Shown piece by piece: positions 23,341-46,673 of a DNA stretch of 64,000 nt; position 1 is the first letter of the stretch, and the number at the start of each line of letters is the position of its first letter. Under the pieces are notes generated by a model. That model was not told where the DNA came from, did no database searches, and worked only from the letters and a program-made list of their open reading frames with translations. The DNA is from Acanthococcus lagerstroemiae (taxonomy: Eukaryota; Arthropoda; Insecta; Hemiptera; Eriococcidae), in the NCBI GenBank assembly GCA_031841125.1, contig CM063107.1:67653814-67717813 (forward strand). Reading direction: 5' to 3'. The position numbers and the translations under genes are program-made.

Positions 23341-24184
23341 ATATTTAAGAATTTGAAAATTCCTCTCACATTCCACATTTCAACGTTCACGATGTGTGTA
23401 CAGCGGGCATATAAAATAATTCTGATGGAATGTGGAATTATTCAGCAACTGAAATAAGTGGAGTCTGAAATACTTTCACTACGTTGTTGACTGGCACTAG
23501 TTAAAATCTGCTCACTATGCAAGTGGGGGCCAGAACTGACCAACAGTGCTACAGTAACCCTGCGAAGTGCCCAAGTCATCCAAAACGGAATTACATGGGG
23601 AACCGAAATGGAATCTTTCGTTTTGCTCGTTTTGTTTTTCATCGTTAGCGATAATGTGACATAATATTCATTTTTGAACCCCTGGCCTAAGTAGAAGAAT
23701 ATTTGAAGATTTGAATTACCAAATCAGCAACAGCCAATACTACCTCAGTACCATTAATTCAGTTTTCTTCTACTCCCGAGGTCTATCATTCCTTTCATAC
23801 TTTTCATATTGGCAAACGAAATGTGGATAGTTACACTCATTTTGCACCGTACGTACACCTATGACCAATATTACACATACTAACACAACTGTAATTACTG
23901 TTACGACAAGTGCACACTCACACAAGTTCAGCTTTGTACACGTCTACACGTCAACTCGTCAACAAGCCGGTCAGGTTTTTGTTTGCCGTAATCACAGAAT
24001 TGATACCATCAGCAACCTCGCAAATAATGTACCTCGGAGGAAAACTGAAGTTTTTCTCTAGTTGGAAAAACTTAATTAGTGAAAATTTTGATGTATCAAT
24101 TTGAGGAAGCGTGACGATTTCCTAATTTAGTGGAGTTCCTGGGTTCCTCATCGTTTCCAATGAGTCAGAGGTGATACAGTAAAT
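23341..24184. other. upstream region of the SEC22A-like gene
   Basis: No recognised feature. It should hold the promoter and 5' UTR of the gene starting at 24185. Confidence 0.3.
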
Positions 24185-26552
24185 ATGCATTGTAATACCT
24201 GCTTTCAAAATATCATTTATGCTCTCATAATTAGAACCAAAGATGGTATGCCTTTGTCGGCCACCACTGATTTCACCGACGAGATTAATAAGAACGTGAA
24301 GGAGTGCAAAAGGTACGTGAAATTGCTGTCCAAAAAGGCTCAACAGTTCCCAGAGAGATGTGTGTTACAGTTGCAATCGCATTCCATCTAGTGAGTTTCT
24401 GGCCATTGCTCTCCTTATTTCTATGATTATATAATGAAACGAATCTCTGTAAAGATTGACGATTTCTTTTTTTCCAGCTTTATTAGTTACTTAGGAGTCA
24501 CATACCTAACGCTGTGTGCCTCTTCGTATCCAAGTGTTCTCGCATTTAGTTTCCTTAATGAGCTGATGAAGGAATTCTTGACAGTGTACAACCAAACGAA
24601 AATCGAAAATGTTGTGCGACCCTACAGCTTTCTGCAGTTCGGTAGGCATTTGTTAACGTATTAATACCAGCAATCATGCATTCATCATTGCTAAATAGAT
24701 ACTTGGTTTTCAGATAATTTTATTCACAAGACTTGTCAGAGGTACAATAAGCCTCAGAGTCTTACTACTCGTATTAATCTGTCCGAGTTGAGCTTAGAAA
24801 TGAAATTACGTCCTCCTTATGTGATGAAATTAGAAGAAATAGAACCGCAGAAAAATGGTTTTATTGGTGATACGAAATTACCTTATGCAGGTTAGAATTA
24901 GAGTGTAGTGCTCGAATAAAAATTAATCGTAGCATTTTTTTACAGGTGATAACTGACTATGTTTCCTTGTGTTTCAGTTTCTCATAGACTAAAATTTAAG
25001 GACTTGACTTTCATTTCATTTATGACGATGTCTTTATCAATCATGCTATCGTTAGTTTCCTTATTTCGTGGGATCTCCAGTGTATACGAGTCATCATACG
25101 AGGTAATATTTTACTTGCTCGTGTTCTTGCAATTTAGTAAGATACCTATATTATCTCCTGGTTGCGCCGTTTTGACAAAAGTCTGTAAAATCAATATTGC
25201 CGTGGGATTGAAACCGGAAATAATTTGTAGTTTTGATTGCAGGAGATGACTAATGACACCCTGCTACACGGAGTTGTATTTATTATTGATTCGTGTTTCA
25301 GATTCTTGCAAGTAAGGACACTATTCCATAAAGTAATAATTACGCATTTGTAAGATCTGGTTTTCTGGGCCTGGCAGATCTAATAAAAGATGGGTCTAAT
25401 GGAAAATATGGAGTCTTGGTTTCGGCAGTCGTGGTTGAAAAATCTGGACCTTTTGTGGGCTGGTACAATGTGCGATCTACCAGTGTTATGCGATCTACGA
25501 AACTGGCAAATAAAATGTGCAGCATGAGTTTATGAAGAAAAGTCGTTGCTAAGGAAAAATGAGATCGCCTTCTTAGCGGACCCACGAACCACGTCCACGT
25601 AGGGCAATGTATTTACACCAGACAATGACTTCTAGTCAGCTCACTTTCACATCACATAGTGTATTTACACCAGACAATGACTGCTAGTCAGCTCACTTTC
25701 GCATGACACAGTGTAGTTCATCCCCAGCGGTGCACATTGTAATAGTTAATCGCACGGTGTAGATCACACAACCCTGGTAGATCTCATATATTATAACAGC
25801 ACCCATTTTGTTTTCCGAAATCTGGCAGTTCGGGTAAATTTAAAAATGAAGACGTCTATTCAACTCAAACTTTGGATCAGTGTGAACGTTTCTGTAGTTG
25901 GTTCATGGCGTTTCACTGCCAGATTCTGGTGTTGTTTAGCCGTTGGTATATATTTATGAAAAACTACTTTGGGCAAAATTTGACTTGGTACATTTATGGT
26001 CGTTGTCATATGCCGGACTGCAGAAATGTGATTAGTTCACAGTTAATGTTATATTGAACCTTTACCCTTACATCTTGGATTGTTCTGAGGGTTCACGAAG
26101 CGAAATACTGCTACACAAATTTGAAGTCTGTATGTCTTTTTAAATGTCCTGAGAAAGAGCTCTAAACCTTTCCATTCTCAATAAGTCCCTTACACATGCT
26201 GAAATCGATGAAATTAGGATTTGGAAGGCAGAATAGTCTCAATTTTGAATCTGGAATCAAGAATGAACTTCAGTTTTGTAAAAACTGGAACGTGGGTTTC
26301 TTGAAATCACGAATCTTCAGATACCGGCTTCATAAAGATTTCTTGTTGCAGGTTTACCTACTTTTACGTCAGGTCAAATACAGAAAACTAAAAAGTTGGC
26401 TCACTTTACTAGTTCTGTGCTGCATCTCGTATAGTATCGCAGCGTTGAGAGATGACTGGCAAAACGTGTTGTTCGTAGTATCTGTTGTCGTCTTGCATTT
26501 GTGTATCCTGTTTCGACAAATTCAGTCAAAATTGCCAGATTACCAAGTTTAA
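24185..26552 (+). CDS. SEC22A: SEC22A-type longin-domain vesicle-trafficking protein
   Basis: Acts in ER-Golgi traffic. SEC22A/C proteins have an N-terminal longin domain and several C-terminal membrane spans but no SNARE helix. Exons: 24185-24390, 24478-24641, 24714-24890, 24978-25102, a tentative 48-base exon 25881-25928, and 26352-26552. Joins are GT-AG and in frame. The longin domain opens with IIRTKDGMPLSATTD and continues through ERCVLQLQSHSIYFISYLG, PSVLAFSFLNELMKEF and VVRPYSFLQFDNFI. RYNKPQSLTTRINLSEL follows, then four hydrophobic segments, ending RQIQSKLPDYQV, a strong SEC22A tail signature. With the small exon the product is 306 residues, the expected size. The start ATG adds a few residues before the usual longin start. 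Confidence 0.87.
25609..25728. repeat. two tandem units of about 56 bp in a SEC22A intron
   Basis: GTATTTACACCAGACAATGA with the following TAGTCAGCTCACTTTC block occurs twice in succession, with a few substitutions. Confidence 0.85.
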
Positions 26553-28008
26553 GTCACCGTTATTGCTTTCTGTTCCCGTATTTATTTCAATATATTTATT
26601 TCCTTTTTTTTAAAAAGTTTTGTTTTATTTTAATATATTTATTTCCTTTTTTTAAAAGTTCTGTTGATTTCTCGTATGTTATTCGTGTCTCCACCGTGAA
26701 TTAGTGTAATTTACTGGTGCGAATTAATCACCGCCGTGTTCTCTATGATACTGACACGGACATTGGAATGATGGTGTTCATTGATAGTAGTGCACCAAAC
26801 TAGGAAACTGAAAGCCGAAGATATAGCTCTGTTCTGATGGCATACAGAAAGAATCTTGAAGATTTTTCTGTAAGTTTCTGTAAAACTGTCTGTTGTTCTG
26901 TAGGGTTATTGCGTAGTCATGTAAACATATGCTCGAACGTTTTTTTTCGGCATAACCCTCAACTCACAATCAAAAGGAGTCAAAAGTAACTTATACTGAG
27001 GCGTGAGAGGGTTGTGAGAGGTGCGAGGCGAGAGGAGAAAGCAGGCAGACGAACGAGCAGCAGAAAGTAACAATAAACAGTTTATCATTTGGCACGTAAC
27101 ACGACTCTTCTATTTATTACTCGCGCTGTACAGCCCTTCGTCACAACACAACTTACAGAACCTCTGAAGTCGGAAGGTACTGTGGGTCTGTAAGCGTAGA
27201 AACTTGCAGAAACACCAGAAAGTGACTGTTCGAACACATGTTCTGTAATTACAGAAAGTGCAGAAATGTTGTCCAAACGCGATTTCTGTGCATTCTGTAC
27301 TTTTGTTCGCTGCCCAAACAGAGCTAATGGTTCCATCTCGATTTACCGAGTAAATTGAATATCACTACATGAATGTCCCGGAAAAGAGACCTAAAGCTAC
27401 GTTTCTGTTAGACCCCTTTCCCGAAACCCTTGGGATACTGTCATTGAGGACAACTTTGAACTGTACATATTCCTAGGAACTTCTTTACATACAGATGGAA
27501 TTTCCTTTTCTAAGTTGAACTGTATATGAATCTATAATGACTTCATTCAGTTCAGGAGCATAGAATCTTGGAATACTGATACCATTTTGTCTTACTCTAG
27601 GGAGTTATAGTAGCTCAGCAAGACTCAATGAAGACTACAACTGACGTTTTCGTTCGAAAATTTCTCATAATTATAATCATATATTATTTTACTTAATGTC
27701 GCTTTTAACTTACGTACAACATAGCCTTAGTTTTACGCGACGGAGATGAGGTGCGAGATTTTACAGTAGAAATTCATCTAGGAATTTACAATCACAAAGA
27801 AAAAAAAAAACTTTCTGCTATAGTGGGAAGTCTGTGAGTGTCTTCAGGATGGGGAGAGGGGGCATTTTGGTAATATTTAGAGCGAACAGTATCAGATTTA
27901 GGGCAGTAATTAAGGAGATGCACAAGGTCTAATTGTATGTCGCAGATGCGATTGGTGTCCAGTTGTAGTAAAAACTGTGCGTTATGAGTATGGTGTGACC
28001 CATGCGCA
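26553..28008. other. intergenic region with recurrent TTCTGT/ACAGAA words
   Basis: No convincing gene. TTCTGT or ACAGAA occurs many times in 26840-27340, in both orientations, like the motif-rich MITEs elsewhere. The block 26899-27145 begins TGTAGGG and ends ACAACA and could be a solo LTR, but no TSD was found. Confidence 0.35.
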
Positions 28009-28010
28009 TA

Positions 28011-28259
28011 GGCGCCGACTTGGCACTTTTTGGAGGGGCCCCCCCCCCCAATATTTTCAACTCAAAAGTGGAAAAAGTACAACAAATTCTACCATCAATG
28101 TTTAAATTTAACAATAAAGAAGAAAAAGAGAAAACGAATAAGAATAAAATCGATAATACCGAAATATCAGACGCGTCTCAATAAAATAATCAAAGAAAAC
28201 ACCGCGCTCTTACTGATTCTGCCTCCCCCCTCCCACAATATTTTCCGTAAGTCGGCGCT
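28011..28259. mobile_element. small MITE with GGCGCCGACTT ends and TA flanks
   Basis: The left end GGCGCCGACTT pairs with the right end AAGTCGGCGCT (10 of 11). TA dinucleotides flank both ends (28009-28010, 28260-28261). Two C-runs lie inside. Confidence 0.65.
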
Positions 28260-31054
28260 TATACCCACGCGGTTGAGTTTTGGTATGCATTTGGCTTCAG
28301 CTGATGCAGTTTCGTCATGGAACATTCAGAGCATACTCTCTGCCATTTAGCGAGTGGAGCACGGAGGAAATTCAGTTTGTCAGCATGTGGTAGACCCTTG
28401 GACTGTCCAGCTCTGCTAAGTTATAAGTGTGAAGTAAACGTTGGCAATTGGAGAGGGGGTAGGTGTCAGTTGTGAATCGATAGGCGTTAATATGCTGCGG
28501 AGCCATGTGTATTCGAAAATGGTATACCAATGCAGTCAGCTTCCTGCAATGATGGAGTGGCATTAAATTTGATTCTGCATGTATAGGTGTAGGCTAGGGA
28601 CGGAACTGGAGCGCATGGCACCTATGACCTATCGCTATTCGAATGGCTGCATTCTGAATAGTGTTGAGCTGTTCCAAGGTGCAAGCCTCGCATGCACCCA
28701 CTCTTACGATTAATTCAAAATAGCCTACAGATTCAAGTACGCTCTCAACCCTTTCTCAACCGAAAGAACTTCATTAAAAAGCAGTGAGAGCGAGAGAGAA
28801 AAAACGACAAATATATGAATAGCATGCAACTTATATTGCTGATATAAATTTATTATAACTTAAGCGCGTAAAAATAAATATAAGTTCAATGAGGACACAA
28901 TGCGATACAGGTTGTTATAACGTTAACTAAACTTTACACTGTACCGAAGTAAAACATTAACAAAAAACGTAACATTCAGTTAGTTGAAGAAAACGTGGAT
29001 ACAGAGGAGCAAAAAACGTAGTCCAACGTCGTGTGACACCAAAGTTCACCGAACGTAGTAAACGTCGTTTCGAGGTTCGGAATGAGAATTGAAGGTCGAG
29101 ACGAACTCGTTTTCTCGATTTTGGTATGTACGCAGAAGAGGTGCCCAAAGGTGGTTCAGTCCACAGCTGACAACTGAACATAATAAAATATTAAACGTAT
29201 CGATGTACAAAGCTGGCAATTTCCTAACTTTTTCAACACCTCGTGCGTTTCAAAGCGACAGTGTAAAACGTGAGCATCTCTCGAACTTACCCACTCGCTT
29301 TTCCATTTGTTAAAATTTAAACACTTCATTCGAAAATTCTGCATTGACTACTGACACTAAAAGACCAATTAAACGTACAGAAAACGAGTTTATGAAATTA
29401 AATTTACTTTTTATTCGATTTAATACTAAATTTTCGACTCGATAGTTTTCGAACACGAAGAAATTATTCCGGTTCGCTATCCCCGCGTCGATACAGAAAC
29501 AAAAGCATTGCGCTATCTTCGATTAATCTTCATAAACTAACGAAATACTTACAAAATTATCTGGTAATAACTATAAACATTACAATTATTTTAATTATTC
29601 TTCCTTAAGATGAATACGAACGATATAATAATCTGTATTATTGGTAAGTTGGAAATCTAGCGAGCAGAAAAAAAAAACATGACAAAAAAAAAACACTTTG
29701 AATTAGCAATCGAGTTCGTTGATACGTGAAGGGCCAAATTAAAATTCGACGAGAGCGGATACAACGTATTTCTACATTTCTACTGCGACCCATGGAGTAC
29801 AGAAAAGCTCATCTGTAAGCGTTGACCAGAGTAGGAACCGAGTTTTCTTTTTCACCCAACTGTCGACATAGATGATGTCAATTTTACATAAAAGCCTTTG
29901 AAAATACACACAGGAAGTACGCTGCACTCGATTGAAATGTCCGAGAAAATAAACTCTAGTGCACCACGATTTAGATTCCTGTTCCACGATCGGCACTAAT
30001 TCACACACGGCAATCTCGCGGGTAGAGAGTACTCCTCAGAAAATGAGTTCAACTCCGGTACCCGAGTACGAGCAGCGAAAAGTACGTCGTTTCCTGAGAG
30101 CAACAAACTTCTTTCGTAAGTTCATTTGCTCCAAGTGATTGTCATCTTCGCTTTCTCAACCGGAGACCCATCGCCACTCTCGCCTCAGATCGTAAATGCT
30201 AAGCCATGGAAGAGACGTCCAGATGTAAGACAGCTCCTAACAGTCGATCGCCGTTTTCATTTCCGTTCAAATTCAAATCTACTTCTGAAAAACCTCACGG
30301 TTCGAGTTGTCCTACCCTAGCTGGACGCAAGTGAAAAGCACAGTTGTGAAACGCACAGGGTCGTTTCTGGAGAGCACAGGAGGGAGGGGCACTTGTCACC
30401 CAGTCATCAAAAAATGCTTTATCAAGTGTACCCGAAGTCGTTCTCTCAACGTTCTGTCGTTTTCCTCGAAGAAGAATCGTATTGCCCCCCCCCCCCAAAG
30501 TAAAACCGTCTACCCGTACCATTGAGAACATGAAATAAAATCGCTTTTCCTGGATTCGTACATTATCAATGACACACGGACAAGGAGGCCTACCGTTTTG
30601 GTTAAGATTAATTCCCAATCCTCAAGTCGCATTTAGAGAAAACAATCAAGGTTTTAGGCAGAGAAGGCCAGAAGTCCGAATTTTAGGATTTTTATTTTCT
30701 AGATGAGGAAAAAGGGAAGCAAACAATTTGTTGGCTGGAAAATATAGAAACAGCATTAGCAAAATTATCAAATATTTCCGGCAGAAATTATTCGATCAAG
30801 TTCAACACCCCCCCCCCTCACTGCCTCCTTTAAACAAGAAAAATGTTCCACGTTCCACGGAGAATGTCAAGACCCATTTATAATCATGTTTCCGAAAATT
30901 ACGAGGGTTGGAAAACGCGCCAACAAAGTGATCCTACTTCCCCTTTCTTCGTCATCAGGTCTCGAAATGAGACTTAAATTTGAAAAAAGAATCGCAAAAA
31001 CCCATCAATTTCAAAAACGATCTAATCATAACAGGGGCGTATAAGATCATGAAT

Positions 31055-31772
31055 TAGTGATGGCAAAATATTGATAAAATGTCCAAAAATATCGATATTC
31101 AAAAATACCAAACTAATATCGATATTATTCAAAGTATCAACATAATAGCGATATTTTAAAATATTAAAATAATGACAATATTCAAAAATATCAAAATAAT
31201 ATCGATATTTTAAAATGTTGAACATCAATAATCAAAGATACTGAATGTCAATAATACAAGATATCAAAGGTTGATAATCAAAGATATCAAACATCAATAA
31301 TTAAAAATACTGAATGTTGATAATCAGATATCAAATGTGATAGTAAAAATATCAAACATCAATAATTAAAGATATCAAACATTGATAATCACAGATATCA
31401 AACATCAATAATCAAAGATATTGAATGTTAATAATCAAAGATATCAAACGTTGATAATTAAAGATATTGAATATTGATAATCAAATATAGCAAACAATGA
31501 TAATCAAAGATATCAAACGTTGATAATCAAAAATATCAATCATTGATACTTAAAAATATCAAATATTGATATTTAAAAATTTAGAAATAACATCGATATT
31601 AAAATAAGTATTAATATTATTGAATTTTTCAAATACTAACCGCACTAGAGATAACAAAATATTGATAAAATGCCGAAATACTGATACTTAGAAACATCAA
31701 ACTAATAAACAGTATTAAAATGAGAAACATCGATATTATCAACATTGAAAATGTTTGAATATCATCATCCCT
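31055..31772. mobile_element. probable MITE built of ATCAAACATTGATAATC-type words
   Basis: The left end TAGTGATGGCAAAATATTG and the right end ATATCATCATCCCTTT resemble the other GATG-core termini. The interior consists of dozens of ATATCAAAC, ATTGATAATC and ATATCGATATT words. No TSD found; boundaries approximate. Confidence 0.5.
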
Positions 31773-31897
31773 TTGATAAATATAGTAATTGAAGATCATG
31801 ATCAGTAGATTATGTAGAAAATTCAAAATCATGTTGAGACAAAAAAAATTTTAGATCATGAAAAAGAAAATGATCGTGCGATATCTTTACTCATTCG

Positions 31898-32258
31898 AGG
31901 GCGATTTTGCTTGATTTTTGCTATATTTTTTATCATAGATCATTTCAGAAATCACTAAAGGATCACGATTATTCAGATCAAGAATTGATAATCCTAGGTC
32001 ATGATCTTCTTGATTTATGATCTTGCCTATATTAATCTTTCAAGCCTGAAAATCGAAATTGCACCCCCCCCCAGGGCGATTTTGCTTGATTTTTGCTATA
32101 TTTTTTATCATAGATCATTTCAGATATCACTAAAGGATCACGATTATTCAGATCAAGAATTGATAATCCTAGGTCATGATCTTCTTGATTTAAAAATTAT
32201 GATCTTGCCTATATTAATCTTTCAAGCCTGAAAATCGAAATTGCACCCCCCCCCCCCC
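31898..32258. repeat. two tandem units of about 175-185 bp, each ending in a C-run
   Basis: AGGGCGATTTTGCTTGATTT starts at 31898 and again at 32073. The units are almost identical; the second has about ten extra bases. Each ends GAAATTGCACCCCC and is GATC-rich. Confidence 0.92.
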
Positions 32259-35200
32259 CGATAATGTATAGGTTTTCTCCGGAGCAGGGAATAAGAATTA
32301 AATAATGAAGGAAACATCTCATTATCGGATAGATACGACATAACGCTTGAGAAGTTGGGGCCGAATCCTGTCAAAAATATGAAAATTGATGTCAGTGCAT
32401 GTTACCTAAGTCGTCTTTGGTGGGAAGAGAAGAGCCGAAATTTGTCAAAAAGATGAAAACAGTTTCTCCGGTTTTGGATATCAACATTACCTTTGCTGAG
32501 CAAGGAAGTAACGTTCCTTAAGGATAATAATTTTTCTAGTGGTGAAGAAGGCGGGAGAAGAGAAGAACACTTACTTTTTGAAAATTTTGAAGAAGAAAAA
32601 ACCTTTTCTATTCTTGATGTTTACCACTTCCCCGAAAAATTACGAGTATTCGGATTGAAAAGGTCAGAAGAGAGATTTCTGAAATTTGAAGCACCCACTG
32701 GAAGAGGATGATTGTTCTAAAAACTGGAAGAAATGAACGTATCAATCCGTCTCTCCTAAAATGTAAGGAACAAATTTTTGAGGAAAACGATCATAACGCT
32801 ACGTCTCTCATTCCCACCCCTTCTACCAATTACTAATAGAAAATTTTTTCTAATTTTACTCATTACTTAGTTAATGCTTCACTTCATAATGATATAAACT
32901 CACTGGATGAAAGTTAAGGAAAACGAAGAAAAGATCCTTCAATTTCCTTACTCGGATACATGGAAGGTCCATTTGTTTCCCCTTCGCAAGCGTCACCAGC
33001 CAAAGACCCGCTACGTTTCACATTTTCAATTTCGAATTTTGTGAAAGCTGGCGCCGAAACCTGCATGTTAGCTGACACTCTCAGACCTCATTTCGACGTC
33101 AAGAGGTTTCACAATTGTGCTCTTCAAATTAAGACCTACACAATTCCTTCTAGTTCACAAATTCGAGTCGAACACCAAAAGTGTATTACACGGAATGCAT
33201 TTTGAACCTACCCCTGGTGTAAATATAGCAAATTCCTCTCGATATTTCAACTATGTCCGAGGCGAACGACTGAATCGAAATTGAGATTGTGCGGGACGTT
33301 CATCATTCATGACTCCTTCCAACTAGTTACTCGCCATGTTCTTACAAATTCTAACGATCACGTCTATTTACGAAATTAGAAGAAAAAAAAAGAGATTCCT
33401 CTGCAACTTTCGAGCGATCAACTACACAGGGACAAGGACCTCAATCACAACGAATTCGCTCGGTTCAAACGACGAAGGGCATACAGGAGCCACACTCTGC
33501 ACCAACTTACAATATTACGCCGTTCACGCGAGTACAATAATTACTACAAAACGGTTACAAACTGTACACGAAATAAACACTGGAAAAAAAGCGAACACAA
33601 TTTCGCGGAGGACTCATCGTCATTCGGTCTTGTTTCAAGGATGCGATCCAGTTAATTATATAACGTAATTATAATACAAAAACTGTTTTTTCCTCTGTAC
33701 TTAAGCTCTACCGCTATGAGCAAAATAAAAGCGAGACTATCACTACGGCGAGAAAAATTTCAAAGCAAATTCGTTTTCGTCGCTACGCATCGACCTAATT
33801 ACACATAAATGTTTTAGATATCCTAATTTTCGAGTCATTGTACATAGACGAACTTTTTTTTTTTTTTTACTTTTCCGAAAAATAAACTACACAAAATAAT
33901 AAACATCCAAGTTTTATACACGCTAGTACACATATGCGGCCACAAGCCTTCGAGTCATTTCGAGTGTTGCATACTAACTTCATTGGTTAGGCGGTCGGTG
34001 AATAAAAGAGACGGGTTTGTCGAATATTTTTGAAATCAGAACCAACAAATTCGTTCTAGTCGGGTAAGAAACCAAAAGGACTAAACATTCAGAAGGTACC
34101 ACGAATTCGGTCAACTTCGATACACTGTTTTGAGCTGGAGGTTTTGTAATTAAAAAGGGGGTTAGTTCAGGGAATTTAGGGTCTGAACTCGCGTATCTTC
34201 GTACGCTCAGTCGGCTCGAAATAGGGTCAAATAAGGATAGTTCGAAATTGAAAGGTTGATAGTTGAAAGGAGCTTCACCTTTGAAAGTCAAGTCCTTCAA
34301 TACAAATACCTTCGCACGTTCAGTTAGCTTGAAAAAGCATTAGATGAGAATACGCTCAAACTGGTTGCGACTTCGCTTTAAAATTCCCATCAACTTGCAC
34401 ACCTTCGTACGTACGAATTCAGCTCCACATGTCTTCAAATGAGGGTGATGTTTTACTTGCGTCGAACGGAAAGGTATCCTGAACTTGACGTGTTCAAGGT
34501 TCGTTCCAAGTGGCACACCTTATTTTCCAAGTCACCTCAAAAATACGTCATATGAGAGGCGTTCTCCGAGTCTGTACCTCGGTAAAAAGACCCACGTGAA
34601 ACATCATGTCGATTTTTTTCACTGAATCGGTATCACGATATAGCCTTTCATTTACCGAGGTACAGAGTCGTAGCTGCATCTCGTGTTCTTGACATTGAGA
34701 TTCAACCGCGGTACAACAGATCACATTCATAATTTTATCGACAATTATACGTGATTAAGATTATAAACGCGATAAAACTAATTTCGGGGGAGAGCGGTTC
34801 GGAGCCAACAAAGGTTTTGTAAACAAAGTTCACGACAAAAATAAGTACTTTGGTGTTTTTCCAACATTAATCTCACGTCGGTCGTACACAGTGCGACACC
34901 AGACTCCGTTCGAATTACTCAATACGGTTCCGATCTAGTGAACTACCGACGTTCATTTAATGATGACATCCGTCCGACCGATTGAAATGCAATTAAAACC
35001 CGAACTGGTTACCTAACACGATTACCCAACCAATTAAGCCGCAGCAACGTATATAACTTTTTTTCTCCCCACGACGGTAAAAAGCCAATAAATATAAAAT
35101 CGATTACAAATAACAAAATAAAAATTAGAAAACCTCGAGGTAAAACACGCTAATGAGCAGTAGAAAAAAATAAGCTTTTCGCGGACATGCGTTGACAGAG

Positions 35201-35575
35201 AAAGAGAGGACACGATAGTTCAAATGGATTCTTATGTGGTATTTATATTAAAAAAAAAAAAAAAAAAAGAGAAATAATATATAATTTAGTATAATTTTTT
35301 TTTTTCGAATACTAATATCTATATATCGATTATTTCTTGTTTCTGTAGTTATTGCCTCTATATATTGTAACATTAAAAAAGCGCGTGGTCCAGTGGTCCA
35401 ACAAAATTTTCATAAATAATAAATTAATCGAGTATAAATCGACATTTGAAATTCCAACCTTTTTTCCATAATCCACTGCTACACAAAACGCATATAAGTA
35501 TTTCATCATGTTTATAAAAATCGAATTTCCTTAATAACGAATCAATAGTAATAGAAATAATATTATTACAGAAAC

Positions 35576-46673
<11,098 letters not shown>

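Larger units (their letters stand above)
28740..35575 (-). other. ORF-poor 6.8-kb stretch, possibly partly the PP2A 3' UTR
   Basis: It directly follows, on the minus strand, the stop codon of the PP2A gene at 35576. No reading frame with a recognisable domain occurs on either strand. The part from 32.9 to 35.5 kb looks less repeat-laden than most intergenic DNA here. How far the transcript runs cannot be read from the sequence. Confidence 0.35.

Noticed and set aside
31055..31772. Short regularly repeated words that might suggest a CRISPR-like array
   Set aside because: Repeats are degenerate, irregularly spaced and in both orientations, in a eukaryotic setting; it is a word-filled repeat.
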